NCBI GenBank assembly: GCA_026874595.1
Contig: CM049316.1
Location: 54,817,676 to 54,881,675 of the forward strand
DNA: 64,000 nt
Direction of reading: 5' to 3'
Source of the DNA: Sipunculus nudus
Lineage: Eukaryota; Annelida; Sipuncula; Golfingiida; Sipunculidae
Positions 37,399 to 48,641 of the stretch are shown one piece after another. The position numbers and the translations under genes were made by a program. Position 1 is the stretch's first letter, and every line of letters begins with the position of its first letter. Under the pieces are notes generated by a model. That model was given only the letters and a program-made list of their open reading frames with translations, was not told the DNA's origin and did not search any database.

Positions 37399-39295
37399 AA
37401 AAAATAAATGTAATATATTCACTTTGGACTACTTTCACATTAATCTACACACTAGACACAGTAGGAATCTAGATTAATATTTTCAACTGCATCTTTGTCT
37501 ATCATTAATTTCCCTAATATTATCCCTAATGATTAGTAATGAATAATATGATTTATTTTTTTATCATTAAAATTGAACTGAAAAATACCAAAGGTGACTG
37601 CATAGTGTTATTTCGAATAACATTGACATTCTATCCATCCATACAAGATTCTTACATCATCAGTAACTGCAAGTTAATTTTCTGTTACTCATCAACTAAC
37701 AAATTCCTTTTCTATTAATTTTTCTTTAATTTGTTATTAAAAACCAATAAAAATTTATTAATTTATTGTTTGTTGTTATGTTGTTTTTCAAAACAACTAC
37801 TAGATGAGTTGGGTTGGACACCTGGATCAATTGTGTCTGGGCATTAGCTGCCTGGCTGCCCCAGTGTATACCTCGCCTCAAGCACGCATAATTTGATGAA
37901 AGGTCAACTAGGTCAACATACAGGTGACTCAAGAGGGTCTATGTAGAGCCTGGGTCTAACATGGTCTCATAAAAACATTAATAAAAGCTAAAATATTTTG
38001 CCAATTTCTTTCAGCTTTCTAAACTACAAAGATGAAATCCTTATGTGTGCATGATATGAAAATTATATCAACAGTGCTCTCAGGCCATGGTCAAAGTTGG
38101 GTAAAATTTAAGGTACTAATTTTATATTTATACTAATAACTTATAAAATAAAAAAAATTTAGAACTAATTTAGGGTATTCAATTGAATCTTGATTAAATA
38201 ATGTTATATCCCTGACAAAAAAATCTCTAGCTTCAGCAATCCTCTTGTTAAGGGAGTAAATATATTTCTTGATTTTAAAAAAAAAGTGCATTATGTTTGG
38301 GCCCATAACTAAAAACAATTACGCAATACTGACATCATTTCTGGCATGTGCATAGCGACTGTATAGAAAAATATGTATATTATATATGATCAAAGTCAGA
38401 TCAGTGGTTTTGATATTAGGCAGTCTTAAAGTGAAACAATGGGTTTTTAATGGTAAAAATGAAGTTTTTCATTAATACCTAGAAAAAATAAAGTCCTAGT
38501 GACCAAATTCTTGGCATGGAAGGGGATTCTGGAGACATCTAACTGTATGCCAAATTAAGGAACTGAGAGCTGAAGCTGGGGAGCTGAGCTCTAGCAAACT
38601 GCATAACACTAGCTTGATGTAAACAATATGTGACATGGTGCTTGAAAACTTGAATAAAATCTACAGTTTTTGATCAACTGGATTCAAATTTTTGGAGTTA
38701 ACAGTGGAAATGCTAACAAAAACATGCCTTGAAAATTAAATCCACAGCATTAATAGGAAAAAAATGTGCCATGGAAAAACTTGGGCGAAATTTAAGGTAC
38801 CAATTTTATAATTTTGCCAATATTTAAAAAAAATTAACAGATTTGGATCTAATGTTTGGTATACAATTAAATTTTGATTAATTAAAGTTGTATTACCTTT
38901 GGCACTTTTGGTCTTAAAAGACCAAATATCTTTCCTGATTTTTTTACAAAGTCCATAATGTTTTGGCCCATAACTTTTTAAAATTTAATAATACTGACTT
39001 AATTTCAAGCATGTACATAGAAACTATATAGAGGAATATTTATGGTAAATATGAAGAAAACCAGATGAATGGTTTTGATATTAGGCAGTCCTGAAGTGTG
39101 AATTTATAATTTAATAAATTATTGAGGTTTTTCCTTAATATCTCGAAAGAACAAAGTGTTATTGACCCAATTTTCGGCATGGTACGAGGTTTTTGGGACA
39201 TCTAACTGTATGCTGAATTTTAGATTTGAGGTCCAATGGTGTCGAAACATGCCAGTCTTACGGACGGAAAAAATGAATGACTGAAGCGAGGAATG

Positions 39296-39520
39296 TCTCT
39301 CAGAGAGAGAGAGAGGGAGAGAGGGAGATAAGGAATATTTTAGAGAAAGACTTAATTGAGTGATGAGTAGGGGAAAGAGAGACTGAGAGCGAGAGAGAGA
39401 GAGCGAGAGAGAAATTGATCAAGGGAACAGAGAGGGGGTGTAAGATAGGGTGTGTATATATTTAGAGAGAGAGAATGAGTGAATAATTGATTGGGAGTAA
39501 GAGAGACTGAGAGAGAGAAA
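39296..39520. repeat. GA-rich low-complexity tract
   Basis: Long runs of GAGAGA broken by 'attgagtgatgagtaggg'-like spacers, repeated roughly every 100 bp. The plus strand is purine-rich over about 220 bp. Confidence 0.85.
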
Positions 39521-41400
39521 TGTGGACCTGTGTGGAGTGTAACTTTTATCTTGAAACTGGAGTTTCGTCACATTGACAGGCGCTCGAAATATAATGAGAT
39601 GTCATAATGTAATACTGTTACCAAGTAATTCAATAAACTCTGTGGATTGTCTCTTCATTGTGTGTAACCTCTGGCTTCAAATTGTCACTTGCCAAGATAA
39701 AAGGTATAACTCCAGACCGATTATGGTTTTTAGGCGGCCGGAAGCATGCGTTTTGTTTATATCCGGTGTGTCATAAAATAATGAACGTGCTACATTTATT
39801 GTAAGTACATATTAATCCAATCAAATTAACATAAACACTGTCGGGTTGTTATTTTCTAATTTATAACAGCATCAGTATTAAAAATGATAATGCTTTAAAA
39901 AATAAAGTTGTGTATGAGCGCTGCCTTTATATTACACATACCTTGCTCCTGTTCTGTCACAAAGGTTGTGAGGATTTCCTTTCCCTTTAGCTTAACCAAC
40001 CATATAATTTTCCATTGAAAACCTATATTGTTACACTTCAGGACTGGCTTATATCCAAACCACTTATCTGTTGTTTAATATATTTACCACAAATATTCCT
40101 CTATATATTTCCAATTTATCTGCTAGAAAGTAGGTAAATGTTACGTAATTTGTAAAAGTTATGAACCGGAACATTATAGGTACCTTATCAAAACAGCAAG
40201 AAATATATGTTATCACTTAAAATGATAACTTTTAAGGCCATGCAGAGAGTTCTTTATCAAGGATATATATCTTTATTTAATCAAAATTCAATTGTATACC
40301 AGAATTAAGATTTATTTTTTATTTTTTTTTTAAAGATTTCAAAAAGTTATAATATTAGCTTTAATATTTATCCAATAATTTAATTTTCCAGTTTTAAATT
40401 ATAGTTGAGAAACTTATGATAATAAGCATTAGGATATTAAATTAAATAGTTTTTCCTTCATCTAACCAACAGTGTGTATACCTGATTTGTAAAGACAATT
40501 TTCTTATCAATTTTACTTTATATTCTTTTAATTAATAAATTTAAGCATGTTGGGGGCCTACATCTAACTGAATGAAAAATCACATGAACAAAATTTTTTT
40601 AATGGTGATCCAAGGTATAATCTAGAACCTGCCACGAAGAAGCAAATTATTTATTTTTTATTTATTTATTTAAAAAAAATATTTTTTTAATTCATTTTAA
40701 ACGTTTTATTACCAAAACAATATGCATAATTTGACAATAGGCTTATTATGATTAAAACCCTTCACTCGTGTCTACTTCTGATAAAAACGACAGAATAGAA
40801 TATGTTATACCATCTTAAAACATTTTCCTACAAATGTGTGCTTTGACAAAATTTCTTGTAAAAAAGGAGGAGATCTCTGACTGCCAAAAGAAACTAATGT
40901 GGTAATTTTTAAAGAAAGAATTGCCAAACTGGTAAAATATACTTGCACAGTGGTCGACCTAGCGGCGGGCGACAGAGTGCGCGGTCCGCCCGGGCGGCAT
41001 GTACATAGTGGGGCAGCCTTTTGGGGAACTATTAAAATATTGAGAAGAAGCATGACCAGATAACCAAAAAGTCCAAATTTTTGCTTTTTTTTATAGATTG
41101 GTGGATTTGTTGCTTATTGACTTTTCTGGGCTGTATAACAAATTTCCATCTTCATATAATGTGTCTCCGCCGAAAGATAGTTTATATCATGCTTGAGCCT
41201 ATTTCAGGTATTCCGTGCATTCATTATTAATTGGGAAATCGAACCATTCAAATGACTCATGTTTGGTCTTCTTGCGTAATCTACGAAAGAAGCAATCCAA
41301 ATCTTTTGCTGTTTTTTTTTTTTTAATCAATGGTCATTGTTTGCTTGCAGTGCTTAAAATTTCTAGATTGACAATAAATTTGTATCATAGATCAAAGTTA
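39521..41400. other. No gene recognised
   Basis: AT-rich. 40010-40330 is a decayed, inverted piece of the family C module (words such as 'ttccattgaaaacctat', 'ttcaggactg' and 'aaatattcctctatat' are complements of module text). A short GC-rich patch at 40945-41010 begins CAGTGGTCGACC, which could be a decayed hAT end, but no partner end was found. Confidence 0.4.
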
Positions 41401-41424
41401 CACACACACACACACACACACACT
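41401..41424. repeat. (CA)n microsatellite
   Basis: Twelve CA units in a row. Confidence 0.9.
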
Positions 41425-41459
41425 CAAATTGTTACACGACATGAAGTCTATTACAGTTG

Positions 41460-41570
41460 TTCCATTACTATTACTATTACTATTACCACATTTTATCTTC
41501 TATTACTATAACTATTTTGCCTACTATTACTGGGGTACCTATTACTATACTATTATACTACTTACACTGA
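41460..41570. repeat. (TAC TAT)n imperfect trinucleotide tract
   Basis: Runs of CTATTA/TTACTA on the plus strand. The same word in the same orientation fills 43505-43630. Confidence 0.8.
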
Positions 41571-43504
41571 TGGGAGGATTCTACACCTTACGCAGCCAAG
41601 AGTGCTATGAACTAGCACTACAATCACATTTTTAAATAGAAAAAGAATCAAGAATTAGATGTGTAAAAATAGCGTTCAAGGTCGATTTTTTCTGTCGTCC
41701 AAACCTGGGATTTTGTTAATTAGTATATATACCGTACATTGAAATGCATTCACGTGCGGCTCATGAAAACCCACTTATCGTCAACCAGCTGTTGAAATAT
41801 AACAATACTGAGGAAATAAGTAATATTAAAGTTTCATAAGAGCCGTCGCGTCCATGCCCAGCAGCACCAATCTCGCTTTGTATAAACCGGCACGCCCAGC
41901 CCGACCACGCCCAGGAACCGCGCGCCCATCCCGACCGCGCTCATTACGAACGTAATCAATTATCTTATACTGTGTCTGTCATTTACAGAGAGCCTAATGA
42001 TACTTATGATCTTAATCATTTCAGCTTCTTTAATTCTGTTCTTTTATATTTTGAAACCTCAATGATTGTTATTGGGGCATTTCAAGTAGAAATTATAAGA
42101 TAATTGTATGAACTCTTAAATACATCTTATCTGAAAGCAACCCATTTTAAATCCCCTGGCATATGTAAAATATTGATTTATAATTATATGCATACTTGTA
42201 CATTTCTTCATATATATTTCATAAATTTATTAATTTATTATCAATATATCCAATAAAAAAAATTTATATTTAAAATTGATTTATAAATTACATAAATTGA
42301 TATTATAGTACATACATCCGTTTAGATTTATTCTTCTTTCTCATCGTTAATAAATAAAGGTTTTCAATGTAATTTAAAATTTGTCTCCAGAGGAATTATT
42401 CATGATTATTGCAAATAATTATTTAGTATCAAAGCTAAAAAATTCAGTCTTTTATGTATGAATCAGGAGAGGAATTTTTGTAGGGTTGTGTCCTGTTTCC
42501 CAATCTTTATTAATATATCCAGTACAAATTCTGTTTACGTCAAGATTTTGGACAGAACCAAACTGGAGACAAAAGTACCCTATCTTCTCGGATGTATATG
42601 TTCATTTTGATGTGATGACATGTGATACCAGTGGCACCACTTTCATAATAAATTTGGTATTTAACAATCTTGTACTATTAATTTTTTACATAACAGGATC
42701 TAATTATTTGATATCAAAATTTCAGTTAAAAAATAAAATTTAATACTTGATTTTATTCTCATGTGATATAATCAAATTAATATCGTGAAAATATGGTTAA
42801 TTAAATTTTCAAAATATATATTAACATACTTTTAGATACTGAATGAAGATCTGCACAATTGGTTCTATGAAACAACAGACAAATATTAAAAGAATAGTTT
42901 TAAAAGAATATATATATGAATTAACTCGATAATACATGTGCCTGTAGTATGACTTTCTCCAAGTGATTGTAGTACTGGTATGAGTTTTTATAGCATTGAA
43001 GGCTTCAATACTTTATGAGTATATAGCCTATCATGAACACTTTGGGTCTGCACTGTATTTGGTGCCATATTATATTTTTTCTTGAATGTGAGTTATTGCA
43101 ATCTGTATAATTAAAATGCAAACTGGCTTGTGAAAACAAGTCTAGGTACATTTTAGAATATGCATATGGATTGATGGATGTGAGATAAGATGTACATGAC
43201 ACAATAATAATACACTATTTATCTGTCTCTTAACATCAAACCATGTTTATCAATGGTTTAGCAATCAAAGGTCAGATTGTGTCTTTTAACTTATTTGGCT
43301 GTGACCTGCTCTGTCCAGTACTCTTATGTAATTAGCACCAGTGGTCACCAGCAATGTGGCAGCTGGCCCATGCTTGCCTCAACAATAGATACATCCTGGG
43401 CAATCACTGGACAAGAACTGAGTCTGTTCAGCATTATTTGCTGACATGCTTCATGAACAAGGGGCTCTCAGGAAGAAATAGAAAGTAAAATGTATTTCTC
43501 TATT
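41571..43504. other. No gene recognised; one GC-rich patch
   Basis: Very AT-rich except 41845-41945, which is rich in C and carries repeated CACGCCCA/CCCGACC words (three to four copies). It stands out sharply from its surroundings, but I cannot assign it. Confidence 0.4.
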
Positions 43505-43630
43505 ACTTTGCCTTCTGTTTCTATTACTATTACTATTACAGCTCAAATGTTTGAGTCTATTACTATTACTATTACTATTATATGGAAAAAGCTGTAATAG
43601 TCTGTTACTATTACTATTAATTATTACCCC
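43505..43630. repeat. (TATTAC)n imperfect tract beside the LTR
   Basis: Three blocks of TATTACTATTAC separated by about 30 bp, ending 10 bp before the retrotransposon LTR. Confidence 0.8.
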
Positions 43631-43639
43631 ATGCCTGAT

Positions 43640-44389
43640 TGTTACGGAACCTAATAACAACAGATCACAGATCACTTAATTGTGATCAGCACATATTTTG
43701 TTACGGAGACTTAAAAAAAATATATTCTGTAACACTAGGCAGCGTGAAATGTCTAGGGGAATGAATAAAGAAGTCAGTGTTTTTTTGTTAACAACTAATT
43801 ATAATTTATTCTTAGAACAATCCTAACATGACAATACACAAAATAAATACAATTACACAGTATGACAATCAAAATGTACAGTACCAGAGTGTCCGGATCC
43901 TAGGCTTTGATTCAGGATACCACCACTGTCACAGCTCAACAAGAGTCCTTTAAAACCAATATTCCACGTAAATAGTAATAATCAAAAGGCAAACTGGAGA
44001 CAGTCCGTATTAAATCTGTATTAAGTCCGTAAAATATCTGATACCACTGCAATTATTGGTTAGGTCCCAAAATTGACTTGAAGGTAACACTCTTAGTGCT
44101 CGCTGGTATATTCCAATATGCCGGCTCTAAACACAGCCCCTAGTTTATAGCTTCATATCCGAAAATTCTAGAAATCGAAAATTAAAAAAAAAAAAAACAC
44201 GCGCACATGAACAGACCTGAAACATTTAGAACAAAGAACGCTATGTCTCTACGCTGCAGACCCCACACGCGAGCCAGTGCCCAAAAAGCGAGGTTCCCAT
44301 AGCAACGAATCATGCCTGCGCTACACCAATCAGAATGTCAACAGACACATGTAACACTCCTGCGCACAATTAAACAGACACCTGTTACA
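43640..44389 (-). repeat. 3' LTR of the gypsy element
   Basis: 750 bp, TGTTACGG...TGTTACA on the plus strand. It matches 49996-50727 along its full length with many substitutions and small indels. On the minus strand a TATA box (TATAAA, 44144-44149) is followed about 340 bp later by a polyadenylation signal AATAAA (complement of 43805-43810). Both signals are kept at matching places in the other LTR. Confidence 0.92.
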
Positions 44390-44400
44390 CTCCCCCTCTG
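44390..44400 (-). promoter_or_regulatory. Polypurine tract (plus-strand DNA primer)
   Basis: CAGAGGGGGAG on the minus strand, touching the start of the 3' LTR. Position and purity are as expected for second-strand priming. Confidence 0.85.
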
Positions 44401-44474
44401 TAAGAATTAGAAAGTTTTCTCTAAAAACTTTCTTTTTGCGATCACCATCACTAAATTTATACAATATTTCAAAA

Positions 44475-44800
44475 ACATCTTATTTAGATCATTACATAAT
44501 CTTTGATTTTTACACGTTAACTTGTTCATGAACGTGAGGGGATTGTGATCACTGAAGACAATATTGGGCTTGACTGGGTAATATAAACTTCAAAATGTTG
44601 CAATTCCAAAATCAAAGCTAAACATTCTTTTTCAGTTGTTGAGTAGTTTTTCAGGTTTGCATTAAACTTTCTTGAAAAATAACAATTTGGATGATCTATG
44701 CCATCACTGCCTTCTTGTAACAACACAGCACCAGCTGCAGTATCACTAGCATCTACAGCTAACTTAAAGGTTACAGAAAAGTCTGGAGCTGCTTAAACTG
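44475..44800 (-). pseudogene. RNase H domain of the gypsy element (degraded)
   Basis: Frames on the minus strand give the typical gypsy RNase H text: an early VDAS (catalytic Asp region, about 44750), then GAVLLQE, YFSRKFN, NYSTTEKE (catalytic Glu) and LQHFEVY, ending near DHNPLTF at about 44500. In retroelements this domain removes the RNA strand of the RNA:DNA hybrid. A frameshift separates the LQHFEVY and DHNPL parts, and the stretch after KNQRL before the polypurine tract has lost its reading frame. Nothing coding follows except the polypurine tract and LTR, which confirms that integrase is not downstream. Confidence 0.85.
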
Positions 44801-44804
44801 GTGA

Positions 44805-45760
44805 ACTTTGCATAATTGCTTTCAAATTCTTAAATGCATTTTCACACTGAACATTTCATACGAACTTTTGTTTCTTCTTTCACAAATTAGTCAAAGGTTC
44901 AGCTACAGCAGAAAAATTTGGACAAAACTTTCTGTAGTATCCAACCGTACCAAGAAAACGCATTATCTGCTTTTTGTTTTCTGGTCTAGGAAATGCAGAA
45001 ATAGCACTTATTTTAGCATTAACAGGTTTTACTTGACCCTGACCTACAACATGACCCAAAAATGTTACTTGTGCATGACAAAACTAACATGACAGATTTT
45101 AATAAGTTGATGGTCAGGCGTGCTTCACTGAGTCTTTCGAAGAGGTCACGAAGAATCCGCAGAAGTTTCTCCCAGGTGTCGCTGTACACGATAAGGTCAT
45201 CAATATATGCGTCGCATATTGTCCTTGACAACCATATGGATGAGGCGCTGGAACGTGGCTGGCGAGTTCTTCATGCCAAACGGTATAACTTTATACTGGT
45301 ACAGTCCATGCGCCATAAAATGCGGACACTTTTTTCACTCGTTCTGTCAGCGGAACTTGCCAGAATCCTTTTAGCAAGTCAAACTTGGAGACATTTCTGG
45401 AGCTACCGACTCGATCAATACAATCATCGATCCTTGGAATCGGGAATGTGTCAGTCTTGGTGACAGAGTTCAGTATACGATAATCTGTGCACGTTTGGTA
45501 ACTTCCATTAATGTTACTAGGTTCAATAAGATCATTGTCCAGCAAATATTGAATCTCATCCTGTTAATACTTTTGCTTTTCTGGATTCAGTCTATAAGGA
45601 TGTTGCTTGACTGCGCATGCTTCGCCAACATCTACGCCATGGCACAATATGTTAGTTCGCGTTGGAATGTCACTAAACAAATGTTCATAATTCCGCAGCA
45701 GGTTCTTGAGGTCCTGTTGTTGTTTTGCGGTTAGGTGTGACAGTTTGGCATCCAGGTTGT
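44805..45760 (-). pseudogene. Reverse transcriptase domain of the gypsy element (degraded)
   Basis: The domain copies the element RNA into DNA. Going down the minus strand one sees the connector with HLFSD (about 45630), then TDYRILN, then KFDLLKGFWQVPL with the first catalytic Asp at about 45380, and YIDD with the catalytic pair at about 45196-45207. The fragments are in different frames: breaks lie near 45555, 45290 and 45230, and the thumb after YIDD loses its frame near 45060. The first part is continuous with the integrase C-terminal domain in the frame 45564-46091, which directly demonstrates the integrase-then-RT order in one reading frame. Confidence 0.88.
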
Positions 45761-45899
45761 TAAGCAGGTCTGAGTTTTTTAGTGGTACTGTTCCACACTG
45801 AATGTCTACATCACACTTACAATCAATATCTACTTTAACTGGGTCTGGGTCAGTTTTTACACAATTAACAGCAGTAACATTATGTACAACATCTGATGT

Positions 45900-46148
45900 G
45901 CTATTTCTGTCATAATATGGTTTGAACATGTTACAATGACACAGTTGTTTTTTCTTACGCCTATCTGGTGTCAACATTATATAATTTAAATCACTGACTT
46001 TCTTGTCAACAACGTAAGGACCAAAATTCTTAGCTTTGCAGAGGTCTGCCAGGGATGGGAAGTAAGGCAAGGACCTTTTCACCAGGCTCAAACGTCCTAT
46101 TTAAAGTGTGCTTGTCATACTTTGTTTTCATTTTACTTTGTGCAGATT
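45900..46148 (-). pseudogene. Integrase C-terminal GPY/F domain
   Basis: The minus strand encodes FGPYVVDKKV at about 46025 followed by LTPDRRKKKQLCH and MFKPYY. This is the GPY/F module, a DNA-binding C-terminal domain found in Ty3/gypsy and retroviral-type integrases but not in Ty1/copia. Two frameshifts (near 46150 and 46040) separate it from the catalytic core. In the same open frame, about 60 codons of linker lead straight into the reverse transcriptase connector. Confidence 0.85.
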
Positions 46149-46814
46149 TTAGATAAGACTTTGCAAACTCACAGTATGTAGTTTAGTGCGAGAGTCTGAG
46201 AAATACTGCAACAAACTAAGAGAATCAGGATTTCCACACAAGAGTTTTTCTTTGAGCAGTTTTAAGGGACCGCGAACTGAGTGACCGAAAACTAGTTTAA
46301 AGGGACTGAAACCCAAGGACTCTCGGAAGGATTCTCTGACAGCAAACAGCAATAGATGGATTCCTTCGTCCAGGTCTTTCTGTGTGTCATAGCAATAAGT
46401 CCTGATCATGTTTTTTAATGTCTGGTGAAAACGCTCGAGGGCGCCCTGACTTTCAGGATGGTATGGCGAAGAGCTGTACTGTTTTATACCCAGCACAAGC
46501 ATAACTTGCTGGAATATGCCAGACATAAAATTAGACCCTTGGTCAGACTGAACGGATTTAGGTAATCCAAAAGTTGTAAAAATCTTGGTCAGAGCTTTGA
46601 CAACACTTTTGATATTAATTCTGCGCAATGGTATTGCCTCAGGGAACCTGGTAGATGCGCACATAATTGTCAGCAAGTATTCATGTCCAGGTTTTGTTTT
46701 GGGCAGTGGTCCAACAAAGTCAACAGTAATCCTACTAAATGGTTCCTCAAAAGCAGGAATAGGCCTAAGTGGGGCTTTAGGAGGATTCTGATTGGGCTTG
46801 CCTGGCATCTGTCA
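46149..46814 (-). pseudogene. Integrase catalytic core (DD35E intact)
   Basis: A 219-codon open frame. The catalytic triad is present: Asp30 in ITVDFVGPLP, Asp89 in VQSDQGSNF and Glu125 in GALERFHQ, with exactly 35 residues between Asp89 and Glu125. The core inserts the DNA copy into the host genome. It is the best-preserved part of the element. It is separated from the zinc-binding domain by one in-frame TGA (46812-46814), which replaces the last Cys of the H2C2 finger. The frame ends prematurely near 46149 after a frameshift. Confidence 0.92.
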
Positions 46815-47357
46815 AGTGTGGCATGATTTACAATATTGTACAACACCTTTCCTGAGGTTAGGCCAATAGAAGTGTGTACTAACTTTCTGATAAGTTTTAT
46901 TTATACTTAAATGGCCAGACAAAGGAGCCTCAGGTGCCATGCGTAGAATTTCGTTGCGAAAACTTTTGGGCATTACTATTTGATGTTTGATGGCCCACTC
47001 ATCATCAGCGCATACATCAGGTGGTCGCCATTTACGCATAAGCACTCCATTTTTAACATAGAAACAAACTGGGTTCTGTGACAGTTCATCTTTAGGAACT
47101 GCCCTGGGAAACAAACATGAAATATCAGGGTCCTTATGCTGTTCCGCGATAAGTTCTGACCTTGAGAATGCTGCATCCTGTACTTGCGAGTCATTAGACG
47201 ATTCACTAGTGACTCCCAGAGTGTTGTTATCTGGACCATTATCCTCATGTTTGTTTTTCTTGGCCATAGATCTAGTAACAGCACATGAAGGACACAAACC
47301 AGGAATTTCCTGACTTTCAGGATCAGTGTCCTGATCAAGTGACGGCTTTTCTGTCAC
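46815..47357 (-). pseudogene. Integrase N-terminal region with damaged H2C2 zinc finger
   Basis: The frame carries an acidic linker followed by the H2C2 region: GHLSINKTYQK, THFYWPNLRKG and YCKSCHT. The position of the first zinc-binding His is Pro (APEAPLSGH), and the final Cys codon is the TGA at 46812-46814. The domain normally helps integrase multimerise and bind DNA ends; two of its conserved ligand positions are lost here. The N-terminal part (VTEKPS) continues the protease region after a frameshift near 47392. Confidence 0.85.
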
Positions 47358-47391
47358 TATTGGTACAGGCTGTACTTTGTCACCTGCAACA

Positions 47392-47664
47392 TTAGCCCAG
47401 TAGCAACTGAATTCCCTTAAAGGGTAAAGTAGTTCTTAAGCCCACAGTAATATTCCCAGAAATCGAATCTGACTTTAAATGGATACTGTGAAGCGGAACT
47501 GAAGTGTGCCTGTCTGAAAACACACCATTAACAAGTGCATTTGCACCAGTAAATGACCTATTAGAAAATGGCAAAGTGTTTGCTAACACGAGAGTCTGGC
47601 CTGACCAAGTGTCCCTCAAGATTCTAATAGGAGTAGAATATGAAAAATCACTTGAAAGTGACAC
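47392..47664 (-). pseudogene. Aspartic protease domain (active site mutated)
   Basis: The minus-strand frame contains ILRDTWSGQTLVL where retropepsins have D-T/S-G. The third residue is Trp (codon at 47605-47607), a single-base change from Gly. The later GITV-like strand (ITVGLRTTLPFKGIQLLLG) matches the second half of the protease, and the frame then hits a stop and shifts. The protease would cleave the polyprotein. With Trp in the active-site loop it would not be expected to work. Confidence 0.75.
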
Positions 47665-48641
47665 AAAACCTTCATGTAAGAATGGCTAAAATAACTCCAT
47701 TTCAGAGCCAGGAGAGGAATCTGCTACCTCAATTTCATCAAACAGTGTCAGTCATAAACTCTTTTCCAGGGTCACAAAAGGAATCTACATCCTTATTACA
47801 ATCAAACTCCTCATGGGAGTCAACAGAGGAATTTTCCTCAGCAGAAACAAACTTCTGTTTGTCATAAAAGGACTTAGCCTTATTTAGAGGATACTCCTCG
47901 CAGGAGTCTAGAAAGGACCTAGCCATGACAACCCGACTCAGTAGGCAATCGGATAATTGGGCTGGTAAGCCTACTCGAGTCGTGGTTCTAGTAATATGGA
48001 GGAATTTATCGCAGTGGTCTTGCATCTGGTTGCATTCATATTGTGGTAAACGGCCCATAATCTCAATATTATGCTTAGAATGGTGAATTAACACAGTAGT
48101 ATATATGTGAGCTTGCAACCCAAACTGAAAAACCGTATTAATGGACACGGGTCATTTCCTGTGTCGCCTGCAAGTTGCTTGCGTCCTGTAACCCGTGCGA
48201 GCCTTGCTAATGTTCATGAATTCAACAAACATGCCGAGGGGTTAACCAATGTGCTGGGTTAAACAGGAACTTTTCTCGCTCATATTTGGTATTATTAGAA
48301 AGAACCAATAAAAATGCCAACGAATGGTCTGGTTTATTTTGATTGACAGTATACCTGTAGCCCATGAAGCGTTGTCAGAAATGACGAAAATATATGCATC
48401 TTCATAAGGCCTTATAATGCGATCCTCAGACGTAGATGTCATGACACTCTGGCGCCAGTAATCTGGTTGTAATGCCGGAGGGTCAATATGACGCTAGAAA
48501 GGACCTAGCCTTATTAAATTCCTCGCAAGAATCAAATGAGGTTTTTACCCCGCAAGCTACGGATTCTTCTTTGGAATCAGCACGTTTGCCTTCGTAGCAT
48601 CGAACTCTTTTCTACAGTCAATAAAGAGTTGTACCCCTTAT
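47665..48641 (-). pseudogene. Gag-protease spacer with acidic repeats, interrupted by an insertion
   Basis: The minus-strand peptide has repeated DSCEE, DSHEEF and NKAKSF words, an acidic repetitive linker between gag and protease. It is interrupted by the 569-bp insertion at 47925-48493. If the insertion and one copy of the 17-bp duplication are ignored, the frame on the two sides joins in phase. I know no function for the linker. Confidence 0.6.
47925..48493. mobile_element. Unclassified 569-bp nested insertion with 17-bp target duplication
   Basis: The sequence CTAGAAAGGACCTAGCC stands at 47908-47924 and again at 48494-48510. Between them lie 569 bp unrelated to the retrotransposon. There are no obvious inverted ends, no A-rich tail and no recognisable RNA polymerase III boxes. 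A 17-bp duplication is typical of target-primed (LINE/SINE) insertion, but the missing tail is odd. The two minus-strand frames inside are short and unrecognised. Its orientation is unknown. Confidence 0.7.

Larger units (their letters stand above)
32000..39275 (+). mobile_element. Family C element split by two nested family B insertions
   Basis: Starts AACAAAGGACCC at 32000 with the palindrome GACCCATGGGTC and GCTCAGCTG. Its pieces 32000-32320, 35913-36213 and 37399-38630 align in order with 15941-16262, 16310-16616 and 16640-17830 of the other long copy. The inserted pieces, 32321-35912 and 36214-37398, are absent there. Towards the 3' end the module resembles 17820 at its start and 19730 later, so one or more modules were lost or gained by unequal recombination. 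The recognisable part stops at 'cttacggacgg' (39260-39270) and no intact 3' terminus follows. Confidence 0.75.

Noticed and set aside
40945-41010. Possible hAT end (CAGTGGTCGACC)
   Set aside because: No second end and no 8-bp duplication could be found.
45062-45463. 133-codon plus-strand frame
   Set aside because: It is antisense to the reverse transcriptase of the gypsy element.
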